A DNA stretch of 18,382 bases from JANQRV01 sp964533785 (lineage in GTDB: Bacteria > Bacteroidota > Bacteroidia > Chitinophagales > Saprospiraceae): assembly GCA_964533785.1 (NCBI GenBank), contig CAZHNG010000106.1, positions 1 through 18,382 of the forward strand, given 5' to 3'. The position numbers were made by a program, and so were the translations under genes. Position 1 is the first letter of the stretch; every line of letters starts with the position of its first letter. Positions 1-7,138 of the stretch are shown here, piece after piece. The notes below the pieces were generated by a model that was not told where the DNA came from, did no database searches, and worked only from the letters and a program-made list of their open reading frames with translations.

Positions 1-2
1 AC

Positions 3-53
3 AATAAAATTGATTCTAATGGAAATAAAATAAATCCTGTGTATACAGATTAG
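3..53 (+). CDS. 3' end of an unidentified gene (partial)
   Basis: An open frame enters from the left edge and ends at TAG 51-53. Its last residues read NKIDSNGNKINPVYTD. The stop codon overlaps the start of a strong hairpin followed by a T-run, which supports a real gene ending here. Only 16 codons are visible, so the family cannot be named. Confidence 0.4.
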   Translation, partial: NKIDSNGNKINPVYTD

Positions 54-82
54 CTTGCGGCATCGCAGGCAGGGATTTTTTT
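53..82 (+). terminator. Intrinsic terminator after the left-edge gene
   Basis: GCTTGCG (53-59) pairs with CGCAGGC (64-70), seven pairs including one G-T, around the tetraloop GCAT. A run of seven T follows at 76-82. Position directly at the stop codon of the partial gene fits a Rho-independent terminator. The five bases between the stem and the T-run are slightly longer than ideal. Confidence 0.6.
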
Positions 83-97
83 CTTCGCGCTTCTTTG

Positions 98-112
98 CCC
101 GACTTAGTCGGG
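98..112. repeat. Perfect 6-bp hairpin with TTA triloop
   Basis: CCCGAC (98-103) and GTCGGG (107-112) form a perfect stem around TTA. It lies in the 180-bp stretch between the left-edge terminator and the 3' end of the aldo/keto reductase gene. It could add to termination of the convergent gene on the minus strand, but no T-run follows. I see no gene in 83-233. Confidence 0.35.
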
Positions 113-233
113 GTGAATGATTTGGCCTTGTCGCCTTAGTGTTGACTTATGAGACAACCTCGCAAAAATTTCCATTCTTTCCTGGTATTTCCATTTCCAA
201 TAAAAGATATATATAGTAAGTCATAAACCTATG

Positions 234-1103
234 TCAGCCCCGCACACTAGCCGCCGGTATCCGCTTTACAAGATCGTGAAACTGCCCGGAACTTTCCTGC
301 CCGATCGTAAAGCAATCCATAAACTCCTGGGCCATGGCAAACTGTAAGCATTTATCAATTTTATCCGTCAATCGACCGGCACCGAAAATTTTCATGCCGA
401 TGATGCCTTTACCTTTTTCTTTCATTTTTTCTAAAACGGCTTGGACCGTAGGAACATCCGCATCCATGCGTACGCCCATGGGATTGAAGCGAGCGAGATT
501 GACTTGCACCCAATCGGAATCAGCGGCTGCTTTTAATGCTCCAAGAGTGTGGCAAGAAACCCCATGAGCGCCGATGATGCCGTCTTCGCGGGCACGACCC
601 AACACTTCCATGGCTCCTTTTTTGATGGAAGGCCAGTTTTTGTTCATCATACAATGCAGGAGGACAATATCGATATAGTCCGTTCCCAATTCGCGACGGA
701 AGCGATCGAGGTCCGCCTTCATTTCTTTTTCCGTGGTAGCGTGGGTTTTGGTTAGTACCACCACTTTTTCGCGGTCTACTCTTTTTAGCCCGGCTTTAAG
801 GTGAGGATGGGTACCGTATTGGTCGGCGGATTCCCAGAAATTCACGCCATTGTCATAAGCCATATACAATAATTCACTCAATCCTTTTACGCCCAGTTTA
901 CGACTTTGATTGGAGCTGCCGCCAACACCGTGCGTGCCGGTCCCCATGGCTAAGCGGGATACCTTAATACCCGTATTCCCTAGAGTGACAACGTCATTAG
1001 CATACCGTTTGGTTTCACTGATAAATAGATGATGAGGAAAGGGAGTCATTGTGATAGCCCCGGCAGCGGCTATAGAATGGTGTAGGAATTTTCTTCTTTT
1101 CAT
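234..1103 (-). CDS. Aldo/keto reductase with Tat signal
   Basis: Predicted NAD(P)H-dependent oxidoreductase of the aldo/keto reductase TIM-barrel family, probably periplasmic; the substrate is unknown. With the start at 1103 the protein has 289 residues and begins MKRRKFLHHS, a twin-arginine motif followed by a hydrophobic stretch. The longer frame starting at 1148 would bury this signal, so 1103 is preferred. The AKR pattern is visible: the FWESADQYG strand (about residues 89-97), Lys119 in VVVLTKT and His150 in DIVLLH. Three members of the catalytic tetrad (Tyr96, Lys119, His150) are present. The usual Asp of DTAxxYG is Glu91. The gene is divergent from the genes starting at 1314 and 1547 and convergent with the left-edge gene. 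Family assignment is firm. Activity is uncertain because of the Asp to Glu change. Confidence 0.88.
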   Translation of the reverse strand: MKRRKFLHHSIAAAGAITMTPFPHHLFISETKRYANDVVTLGNTGIKVSRLAMGTGTHGVGGSSNQSRKLGVKGLSELLYMAYDNGVNFWESADQYGTHPHLKAGLKRVDREKVVVLTKTHATTEKEMKADLDRFRRELGTDYIDIVLLHCMMNKNWPSIKKGAMEVLGRAREDGIIGAHGVSCHTLGALKAAADSDWVQVNLARFNPMGVRMDADVPTVQAVLEKMKEKGKGIIGMKIFGAGRLTDKIDKCLQFAMAQEFMDCFTIGQESSGQFHDLVKRIPAASVRG

Positions 1104-1237
1104 AGGATGTAGATTTGAACCTTTTAAATATAAGCAATTGTAAATCATTCTCAGGATCTTAGGCCTCCTTTAACTATTCCTTAATTTTTCTTTTCCTTCT
1201 ATCTGACGTGCAACAATAATCCTCTAATTCAAGACAA

Positions 1238-1262
1238 TAGTCAAGCGTTGTTCGCTTGATTG
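1238..1262. promoter_or_regulatory. Palindrome in the divergent intergenic region
   Basis: TCAAGCG (1241-1247) and CGCTTGA (1253-1259) are perfect inverted arms around TTGTT; a G-T and an A-T pair extend them outward. The palindrome lies between the minus-strand reductase (start 1103) and the plus-strand genes at 1314 and 1547. There is no T-run on either side, so an operator is as likely as a terminator. Role is inferred from position only. Confidence 0.35.
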
Positions 1263-1313
1263 TGGCGAATTTTGACTAAAACAAAAAGAGATTTTGCTAA
1301 CTAAAATAGATCA

Positions 1314-1445
1314 ATGGAAAATTTAACTGAAAATTTGAGCGCAATACTGTTGTTGGTCCCCGTGGTAGTATTGGTTATCACTGGAATGCTATTTTGTACG
1401 GTCAACCTTTTCCCATCGGAGGTTTTTAGTCCAGAAGAGGATTAG
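1314..1445 (+). CDS. Possible 43-residue single-pass membrane micropeptide
   Basis: A short frame with an ATG start reads MENLTENLSAILLLVP and ends in an acidic tail SPEED. Residues about 10-28 (Ala-Ile-Leu-Leu-Leu through Met-Leu-Phe) are a continuous hydrophobic stretch long enough for one transmembrane helix. An acidic N-terminus and a polar, acidic C-terminus flank it. This layout is more protein-like than chance. The frame sits alone in a 443-bp gap between divergent genes and ends 101 bp before the BNR_4 gene. I do not recognise the family, and no strong ribosome binding site is visible. The alternative is that the region is simply a long regulatory spacer. Confidence 0.4.
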   Translation: MENLTENLSAILLLVPVVVLVITGMLFCTVNLFPSEVFSPEED

Positions 1446-1546
1446 TACTACTTGATGATTTGAGGGAAAAGACCTGGAATAATCTGTAATTTGGTTACAT
1501 TTCAAGTTTTGACCATCTTACAAAAATTATACAAAGTGAGATCATC

Positions 1547-3064
1547 ATGAGGAAAAACCACATTACCCGTCTTTATTTGCTGATTACTTTTGTCCTATTA
1601 ACGCAGTATTGTAGTCAAAATTCGGGTAGCTCAAATGTAGCAGATACCCGTAGTAGCTCTGTGAAGGACAGTATTCATCCGGATAACAAGCCAGCAGAAG
1701 GAATCTTGTACAATAAAAAAACTAATGGCTATCATGGTATTTGGTATATGAACCAGCCGCTGGATAACGAATATAAATACAAGTACAGCGGCGGGTTAGG
1801 TACATATTGCGCCAAGCACAACCCTTTTGCTATATATCGGGAGGAAGTTAACAAAACCTTCTTCTGCTACGGTGGTACGGATGACGCCAATTCCACTTTA
1901 CTACACATGGTTTCTTATTACGATCATAGCACGGGTGAAGTTCCCCAACCCACTCTGGTACTGGACAAGCAGACCACCGACGCGCATGATAACCCCGTTC
2001 TCGCAATAGACGACCAGGGTTATCTTTTCGTTTTTTCTACCTCACACGGAACATCGCGGCCATCGTACATCCACCGGAGCAAAATACCTTATGACATCAA
2101 TGAGTTCGAACCCGTCGAGGCAACCAAACTGGAAAATGGCAAGCGGGTGCCGATGACCAATTTTTCCTACATGCAAAGCTGGTATGTGCCTCAACAAGGG
2201 TTTGTAAGTTTTTTTACCCGTTATAATTATCCCGCCGCCCGGACAATTTGTTTCATGACCAGTCAGGATGGGAAAAACTGGTCCGAATGGCAGCGCATTG
2301 CAGCTATCAAAAAAGGACATTACCAGATCAGTGCCGTCGGAACAAATGTCGCCGGAGCAGCCTTTAATTTTCATCCCGATACGGAAGAAAAACAAGGACT
2401 CAACTGGCGGACCAACTTATATTACGTCGAAACCCGTGATCTTGGTAAAACCTGGCAAGCTGCCGATGGTACTCCCCTGACACTGCCACTTACTCAAATT
2501 ACTAATCCCGCATTAGTTCATGATTACGACCAGGAAAATCTCAATGTTTACATGAAAGACATCACCTATGACCAGGACAATAATCCGGTCATTTTATTTC
2601 TCACTTCTCAGGGCTATGAATCCGGTCCTAAAAATGATCCGAGAACCTGGCGTACTGCTCAATGGAACGGCAATCGCTGGGACATCAGAGCAATTACAAC
2701 CTCCAACAACAACTACGATATGGGTTCACTCTACATTACAGCCGAAGGCATTTGGAAGTTAATTGCCCCAACTGAAGACGGCCCGCAACCCTATAACCCA
2801 GGTGGTGAAATCGCAATGTGGATCAGTAAAGACCAGGGAAAATCCTGGACTAAAGCCAGAGAATTAACGAATAAGAGTGATTATAACCATACTTACGTCC
2901 GGCGGCCGGTCAATGCTCATCCCGATTTTTATGCGTTTTGGGCAGATGGCCACGGTCGTCAACCTTCCGTATCCAGGTTGTATTTCGCCAGCGAAAATGG
3001 AGCCGTGTATCAGTTACCTGCACAGATGGAACTAGCGTCGGAGAAACCGGTATTGGTTAATTAG
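1547..3064 (+). CDS. Secreted BNR_4 beta-propeller protein, possible polysaccharide lyase
   Basis: A 505-residue exported protein. The N-terminus (about residues 8-21) is a hydrophobic signal ending in LTQYC, so Cys22 may be lipidated, although Tyr before Cys is atypical. The body matches the BNR_4 type of seven-bladed propeller: GYHGIWYMNQP (61-71), the YKYSGGLGTYCAKHNPFAIY block (78-97), NKTFFCYGGT (102-111) and DNPVLAID (148-155). Asp-box-like turns occur at 238-245 (SQDGKNW), 296-303 (RDLGKTW) and 427-434 (SKDQGKSW). The same fold is used by ulvan lyases of families PL24/PL25, which rely on histidines of the propeller; His147 and His167 are candidates here. That activity is inference. The protein could instead be a hydrolase or a glycan-binding protein. 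No SusC/SusD pair or sulfatase is adjacent, so this is not a complete polysaccharide utilisation locus within the window. Confidence 0.85.
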   Translation: MRKNHITRLYLLITFVLLTQYCSQNSGSSNVADTRSSSVKDSIHPDNKPAEGILYNKKTNGYHGIWYMNQPLDNEYKYKYSGGLGTYCAKHNPFAIYREEVNKTFFCYGGTDDANSTLLHMVSYYDHSTGEVPQPTLVLDKQTTDAHDNPVLAIDDQGYLFVFSTSHGTSRPSYIHRSKIPYDINEFEPVEATKLENGKRVPMTNFSYMQSWYVPQQGFVSFFTRYNYPAARTICFMTSQDGKNWSEWQRIAAIKKGHYQISAVGTNVAGAAFNFHPDTEEKQGLNWRTNLYYVETRDLGKTWQAADGTPLTLPLTQITNPALVHDYDQENLNVYMKDITYDQDNNPVILFLTSQGYESGPKNDPRTWRTAQWNGNRWDIRAITTSNNNYDMGSLYITAEGIWKLIAPTEDGPQPYNPGGEIAMWISKDQGKSWTKARELTNKSDYNHTYVRRPVNAHPDFYAFWADGHGRQPSVSRLYFASENGAVYQLPAQMELASEKPVLVN

Positions 3065-3084
3065 ACAAGTCTATTGAATAACTA

Positions 3085-3234
3085 GACTTTTGACGCTAGA
3101 CTTTAGAAGTTAGACAAAAAATTCTAACTAATTGACAATCAAGGGGAGTTTATTTATTTTGAAAAATTGATATCCATTGAATATCAGCGTTTTGTTGTCT
3201 AAAATCTAGCGTCTAGTGTCTAGCGTCAAAAGTC
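3085..3234. repeat. Intergenic inverted repeat with TCTAGYG units
   Basis: A 17-bp arm at 3085-3101 (GACTTTTGACGCTAGAC) is repeated exactly in reverse complement at 3218-3234, with 116 bp between. Next to the right arm, TCTAGCG, TCTAGTG and TCTAGCG follow one another (3205-3225). Imperfect pairing continues inward, where GTTAGACAAAAAA on the left faces TTTGTTGTCTAAAA on the right. The whole 3065-3349 spacer shows no convincing gene. The arrangement could form a large hairpin that terminates the BNR_4 transcript, or be an interspersed genomic repeat. Confidence 0.65.
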
Positions 3235-3349
3235 CAATGAATAAGACGCCCTGAATTTTGTCCGTTAAAGTCTCTTTAAGGCTGTCTTTTTGATTTAAAA
3301 AATACTCAACTTTCCCTAACTTTAGCTTTTACAATAAAACAACATACCA

Positions 3350-3946
3350 ATGGTAAAATATCTCACAACAATGCTCGCCGTATGGAGCTTGGTTAGTTTT
3401 GCTCAACCAGTGACGGCCCAGGACAATGGCAGTGCTTTAGATCTTGAATCCTCAATGGTCGTTGTCAAAGGTGGATCGACGCTTCACGATTGGGAGGCAA
3501 AAGCCAGTAACTTCGGGGTTAAACCTGCCAGCCTTTCTTTTACCGAAGGTAGCCAGATCGATAATCTTTACTTTTTCGTGGAGGTAGAAAGTATGGACGG
3601 TGGCCGCGGTGCCGTGATGAATAAAAAGATCAATAAGGCTTTCAATTCAGAAGAACATCCCCTCATTGAGTTTACGTTAAAAACACCGGTTAAGATCGGA
3701 GACGTAGCTACTGACGGCAGTATGGAAATGACGGCAACGGGTAGCTTAAAGATGGCTGGAGTGACAAAGGATATTGAGGTGGAGGTGAAAGGCATACCAA
3801 AAGAAGGTGGGCTCCTACTCACCGGCAGCGAAGATATGAAAATGAGCGATTTTGATATTGAACAACCTAGTGCCATGTTCGGTCAGATCGTTTGCGATGA
3901 TGAAGTGACCGTAATTTTTGAACTTTTTTACAAAACAGCACCATGA
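3350..3946 (+). CDS. Secreted YceI-like domain protein
   Basis: A 198-residue exported protein of the YceI lipocalin-like family, whose members bind isoprenoid or other lipid ligands in the periplasm. A signal peptide spans about 1-23, with likely cleavage after VTA before QDN. Family signatures are STLHDWEA (43-50), the HPLIEFTLKT strand (103-112), GSLKMAGVTKDIEVEV (131-146) and the DFDI/CDDEVTVIFEL ending (167-192). Length is normal for the family. The TGA stop overlaps the ATG of the next gene (ATGA at 3943-3946), so the two are translationally coupled. The ligand is unknown. A weak TAACTTTA box at 3317-3324 could be the -7 promoter element, but no convincing -33 element accompanies it. 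Confidence 0.9.
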   Translation: MVKYLTTMLAVWSLVSFAQPVTAQDNGSALDLESSMVVVKGGSTLHDWEAKASNFGVKPASLSFTEGSQIDNLYFFVEVESMDGGRGAVMNKKINKAFNSEEHPLIEFTLKTPVKIGDVATDGSMEMTATGSLKMAGVTKDIEVEVKGIPKEGGLLLTGSEDMKMSDFDIEQPSAMFGQIVCDDEVTVIFELFYKTAP

Positions 3947-4929
3947 TCAATAGATTGCACTACTATTCGCTACTTTTTTTGGCATGCTTAGGCAGCCAAC
4001 TTAACGCACAGACGGAGCAAGATACCGCTTTTCAAGCGTACACGGCGGTAATTCCAGGGTCGGAAGTAAGTTTTAAGATGACTCCTATTCCGGGGGGTAC
4101 TTACTTAATGGGAAGTCCTGAATCGGAGGAAGGACGGGATGAAGATGAGGAACCGCAGATCCAAGTAAAGATAGAACCGTTTTGGATGGGGGTTCATGAA
4201 GTGACATTCGACGAATACAACATCTTTCGCAGAAAAGATTTGGATGCTGCGCCGGAAGGAGAAACCTGGGATGCCGATGCCGTAACCCGGCCCAGCCCAC
4301 CTTACGAAGATCCTACTTTTGGTATGGGAAAAGAAGGTTTTCCGGCGGTGAATATGACGCAGTTTGCGGCCTTACAATACTGTAAATGGCTATCGGATAA
4401 AACGGGAGAATTCTACCGTTTGCCGACGGAAGCGGAATGGGAATACGCCTGCCGCGCGGGAACGACTACGGCTTATTTTTTCGGTGATGATCCGGAAATG
4501 GCGGATGAATACGTCTGGCATTATGATAATAGCTACGAAAAATACCAGAAAGTAGGTACTAAAAAACCGAGCCCTTGGGGGCTTTACGATATGCACGGCA
4601 ATGTGGGAGAGTGGACGCTTGATCAATACCAAAAGGATTTTTACGCTCAATTCCAAGATTCAGCCGAGGTGGTCAATCCCTGGTCTGAACCTACCCGCTT
4701 GCACCCTCGTACCGTACGTGGTGGCTCTTGGGACGATTCGATCGAAGATCACCGTTCCGCTTCACGCATCCGTTCCAGCATGAAGTGGAAGGAAAGAGAT
4801 CCCCAAATTCCCAAGAGTTATTGGTGGAATACGGATTCTCCATTCGTGGGATTTCGTATTATAAGACCATATAACCAACCAAGTCCGGAGGAAGTTGAAG
4901 CGTTCTGGGAGCGCGTTTTAGGAGGGTAG
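3943..4929 (+). CDS. Secreted SUMF1/FGE-fold protein, probably non-catalytic
   Basis: A 328-residue protein with a signal peptide (about 1-22, cleavage near LNA-QTE) and a formylglycine-generating-enzyme (SUMF1) domain from about 45 to 310. Family landmarks are GGTYLMGS (51-58), FWMGVHEVT (80-88), the RLPTEAEWEYACRAG core (159-173), GLYDMHGNVGEW (213-224), RTVRGGSW (256-263) and VGFRIIR (302-308). In true FGEs the stretch after RGGS carries the paired catalytic cysteines. Here it reads DDSIEDHRSASRIRSS without cysteine, so formylglycine synthesis is unlikely and no sulfatase is adjacent. Bacteroidota use this fold in structural roles, for example GldJ and GldK in gliding and type 9 secretion, but this protein is not clearly either of those. 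Overlap with the YceI gene suggests a shared envelope function. Confidence 0.9.
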   Translation: MINRLHYYSLLFLACLGSQLNAQTEQDTAFQAYTAVIPGSEVSFKMTPIPGGTYLMGSPESEEGRDEDEEPQIQVKIEPFWMGVHEVTFDEYNIFRRKDLDAAPEGETWDADAVTRPSPPYEDPTFGMGKEGFPAVNMTQFAALQYCKWLSDKTGEFYRLPTEAEWEYACRAGTTTAYFFGDDPEMADEYVWHYDNSYEKYQKVGTKKPSPWGLYDMHGNVGEWTLDQYQKDFYAQFQDSAEVVNPWSEPTRLHPRTVRGGSWDDSIEDHRSASRIRSSMKWKERDPQIPKSYWWNTDSPFVGFRIIRPYNQPSPEEVEAFWERVLGG

Positions 4930-4957
4930 GGGAGGTAGCAGTTTTCAACATAGCAAT

Positions 4958-4978
4958 CTTCTGCTAAATATTGCGAAG
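4958..4978. terminator. Weak hairpin between convergent genes
   Basis: CTTCTGC and GCGAAG can pair over six base pairs with one bulged T around an eight-base A/T loop. TGTTTTGT follows on the plus strand. It lies in the 122-bp space between the SUMF1 gene and the convergent Crp-type gene. The stem is short, so this is only a candidate terminator. Confidence 0.3.
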
Positions 4979-5051
4979 AGTCTGTTTTGTAATCTTCATA
5001 ACTTACATAGCTTGTATTATGAGTGCCATTTCCCAGTACCTAAAACTATTT

Positions 5052-5765
5052 TTACGCCAACTTAGCCATATCCCGCACTAAAATTTTACCACGATTGAAA
5101 TAGATCAGATCTGATTTCTTTAATTCATTTAATACTAAAGTTACCGTTTGCCGGGAAGTACAGGTAATGTTGGCAATGTCCTGGTGGGTTAAGCTGTGTT
5201 TCAACAACATTTCGTACCCGATGCGGCGACCGCGCCGATTGATGGCATCTTTAATGAATTCAATGATACGGGTACGGGCATCTTTGAAGATCAGGGATTC
5301 CAATTTGCGTTCGGCATTCATCAACTGGTTGCCAAATAACATCATCAAGCTGCTGCAGAGGGCAAAATTATTACGCATCAAAGCTTTTACGTCCTCTACT
5401 TTCAAGGTATATAATTCTACTTGTTCTTTTAGTGCTTGAGCAAAATCCTGGCGTTTTTCTTCTCCGATCAACCCTCTTTCTCCAAACATCGCTTTGGGGT
5501 GAATAAGTGATTTGATCACTTCTTTACCATCGCCGGAATGGGTGCAGATCTTCACTGTGCCCTTTTCCAGGAAATATATGGTATCTGATGGATCACCGGC
5601 TACGTAAATATGGCTATACCTTGGTATTACTTTCTTTGACAAGAGTTTAGCAATTTGCTTTTTTTCTTCCTGATCGAGTGAAGAGAATAAGGAAAAATTA
5701 TCAATGAAAGCTAGTTTATTATCGATTTCCATAGTTTGAAATAGTTTTGGTAAAGAAGAATCCAT
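5052..5765 (-). CDS. Crp/Fnr-family transcriptional regulator
   Basis: A 237-residue DNA-binding regulator. The N-terminal cyclic-nucleotide-binding-fold domain covers about 20-140, with VAGDPSDTIYFLEKGTVKI (55-73) and the FGERGLIG turn (94-101). A long dimerisation helix follows at about 125-165, then a winged helix-turn-helix at about 165-235 with recognition motif HQDIANITCTSRQTVTLVLNEL (194-215). The Arg and Ser/Thr that contact cAMP in E. coli CRP are not seen after FGERGLI (EEKRQDFAQAL), and no Fnr-type N-terminal cysteine cluster is present. The effector is therefore unknown and the protein may not bind cAMP. An alternative start at Met12 is possible. The gene lies 155 bp downstream of miaA on the same strand and may have its own promoter. 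Confidence 0.9.
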   Translation of the reverse strand: MDSSLPKLFQTMEIDNKLAFIDNFSLFSSLDQEEKKQIAKLLSKKVIPRYSHIYVAGDPSDTIYFLEKGTVKICTHSGDGKEVIKSLIHPKAMFGERGLIGEEKRQDFAQALKEQVELYTLKVEDVKALMRNNFALCSSLMMLFGNQLMNAERKLESLIFKDARTRIIEFIKDAINRRGRRIGYEMLLKHSLTHQDIANITCTSRQTVTLVLNELKKSDLIYFNRGKILVRDMAKLA

Positions 5766-5773
5766 AGAAAAAT

Positions 5774-5793
5774 TCAGTCATTTACCTTACTGA
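5774..5793 (-). promoter_or_regulatory. Candidate operator upstream of the Crp-type gene
   Basis: Inverted TCAGT (5774-5778) and ACTGA (5789-5793) are separated by 10 bp, with some further symmetry inside. The site lies 9-28 bp upstream of the regulator's ATG. Crp/Fnr dimers bind palindromes of about this size and often regulate themselves, so autoregulation is a reasonable inference. The half-sites do not match the TTGAT Fnr or TGTGA Crp consensus. Confidence 0.3.
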
Positions 5794-5920
5794 CACGACT
5801 ATTTTGGATTACCCCTATGTTAACTAAAGAAAAATTTCGCTTTTTTGTTCCGGCAAAAATCAAATTTGGTATAACTGACTTACAATGTTAAACTTGTAAG
5901 GCATTGATAATTTGGATGAA

Positions 5921-7102
5921 TTAGGTAGTTGGTGAAACTTCTTGGTAAAGTCGTTCAATCTCCGCCGGTAATTCAACGGACAGAGGCCGGCCCTCTGCCC
6001 GGAGTAAGGCTTCGTGTAACAGGTACCTACTGAGGGCGGAATCTTCACTGCTGGTTTGAAATTCAAATAGCCTAGCGATTTTCTTGTTGGTTTGCAGAAG
6101 TAGACTGGCAAAATGCTCGTCATTGCCAAGTATAAGCTTGGTAATGGGAGGGAGGCTGCCATTTACTTCCGTTCGTATTTGCCAATGAGCAGCTATACAA
6201 TGATTGATGTAAGATAGGGCCAGGTCGTATTCTTCTTGGCGGAAATGTTTCCAAAATCCATCTCTTCGCGACCAGGTCAATTGCCGCTTGGCATAACGTC
6301 GTGAATTTCTCTTGATGAGATCGATGGACGTTTCAAGATCTGTATTGCCTTCAAAATGATCAAATAATTCCTGATAGCCGACGGTTTGCAGGGCCGTCAG
6401 GTGCCGTAGGGAATACAATTGACGCGCTTCTTCTACCAGGCCCTCTTCCACCATTCGATCAACCCGGTCGTTAATCCTTTGATATAGTTGATTCCGGGGC
6501 CAGTCCATCCATAAATAAATGGGAAAAAAAGGTCTTTGACTGGCCTTTTGTTTGCGGAAACTGGAATATGGCTTACCACTTACCCGGTAAACAGCTAAGG
6601 CTCGTAGCAGACGGTGCGGGTTTTGTTGATCCACCGATGAATAATATTCCGGGTCTGCTCCGGCGACTGCTTCTTGCAAAGCTTTTAGTCCATTATTTTC
6701 GTACCAGGTATTTAATTCGTCTTTGAGGGATGGAGGGACTGCAGGGAATTCATCTAAGCCTTCACATAAAGCTTTTATGTATAGTCCGGATCCACCGGCT
6801 AAAATAATGACATCGTTTTGTAGGTAGAGCTTGGTCAAAAGTTCCAGTGTATCGCGTTCGAAGGCACCGACGCTGTATTCATCACGGATGCTGAGATGGC
6901 CGATAAAGTAATGCTTTACCGTATTCTGTTCTTCCGAGGTTGGTTTGGCGGTTCCGATGGACATTTCCCGGTAAAACTGCCGGCTATCACTGGAAAGGAT
7001 TGCGGTATTGAAGTGTTTGGCTAACTGGATAGCAAAGGCTGTCTTTCCACTTGCCGTTGGGCCGCTTACTATTATGAGGTATTTCTTTTTCTCAGCCATC
7101 AT
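5921..7102 (-). CDS. miaA: tRNA dimethylallyltransferase with C-terminal extension
   Basis: MiaA transfers a dimethylallyl group to N6 of adenosine 37 in tRNAs that read UNN codons; it is cytoplasmic. Signatures: P-loop GPTASGKT (14-21), SSDSRQFYREMSIGTAKP (37-54) with the catalytic Asp39, the LAGGSGLYIKAL strand (101-112), DRVDRMVEEGLVEEA (212-226), TVGYQE (240-245) and RRYAKRQLTWSRR (268-280). MiaA usually ends near residue 300-315. Here the frame continues about 85 residues beyond LSYINHCIAAHWQ, with alternating helical-looking segments (residues about 318-393) and no recognised motif. Codon composition does not obviously change. The start could be Met1 or Met2. A box TAGTTTTG at 7107-7114 matches the -7 consensus but lies too close to this start to be a normal promoter. 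Confidence 0.95.
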   Translation of the reverse strand: MMAEKKKYLIIVSGPTASGKTAFAIQLAKHFNTAILSSDSRQFYREMSIGTAKPTSEEQNTVKHYFIGHLSIRDEYSVGAFERDTLELLTKLYLQNDVIILAGGSGLYIKALCEGLDEFPAVPPSLKDELNTWYENNGLKALQEAVAGADPEYYSSVDQQNPHRLLRALAVYRVSGKPYSSFRKQKASQRPFFPIYLWMDWPRNQLYQRINDRVDRMVEEGLVEEARQLYSLRHLTALQTVGYQELFDHFEGNTDLETSIDLIKRNSRRYAKRQLTWSRRDGFWKHFRQEEYDLALSYINHCIAAHWQIRTEVNGSLPPITKLILGNDEHFASLLLQTNKKIARLFEFQTSSEDSALSRYLLHEALLRAEGRPLSVELPAEIERLYQEVSPTT

Positions 7103-7138
7103 AGGGCAAAACTAAGGGTATTTTGAAATATAGGAGGA

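Noticed and set aside
1104..1148. Longer start of the aldo/keto reductase
   Set aside because: The additional 15 residues would precede and mask the twin-arginine signal that begins with MKRRKF.
3943..4929. True formylglycine-generating enzyme that activates sulfatases
   Set aside because: The region that holds the catalytic cysteines is cysteine-free, and no sulfatase gene is in the window.
5860..6162. 100-codon frame overlapping the end of miaA on the same strand
   Set aside because: It is in another frame and lies largely within the miaA extension, with low-complexity basic content and no motif. A frameshift explanation for the extension is not needed because the miaA frame is itself open.
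7107..7114. TAGTTTTG as the miaA promoter
   Set aside because: It matches the -7 consensus but lies 5 bp from the start codon and has no -33 partner. It would leave no leader unless the real start is further in.
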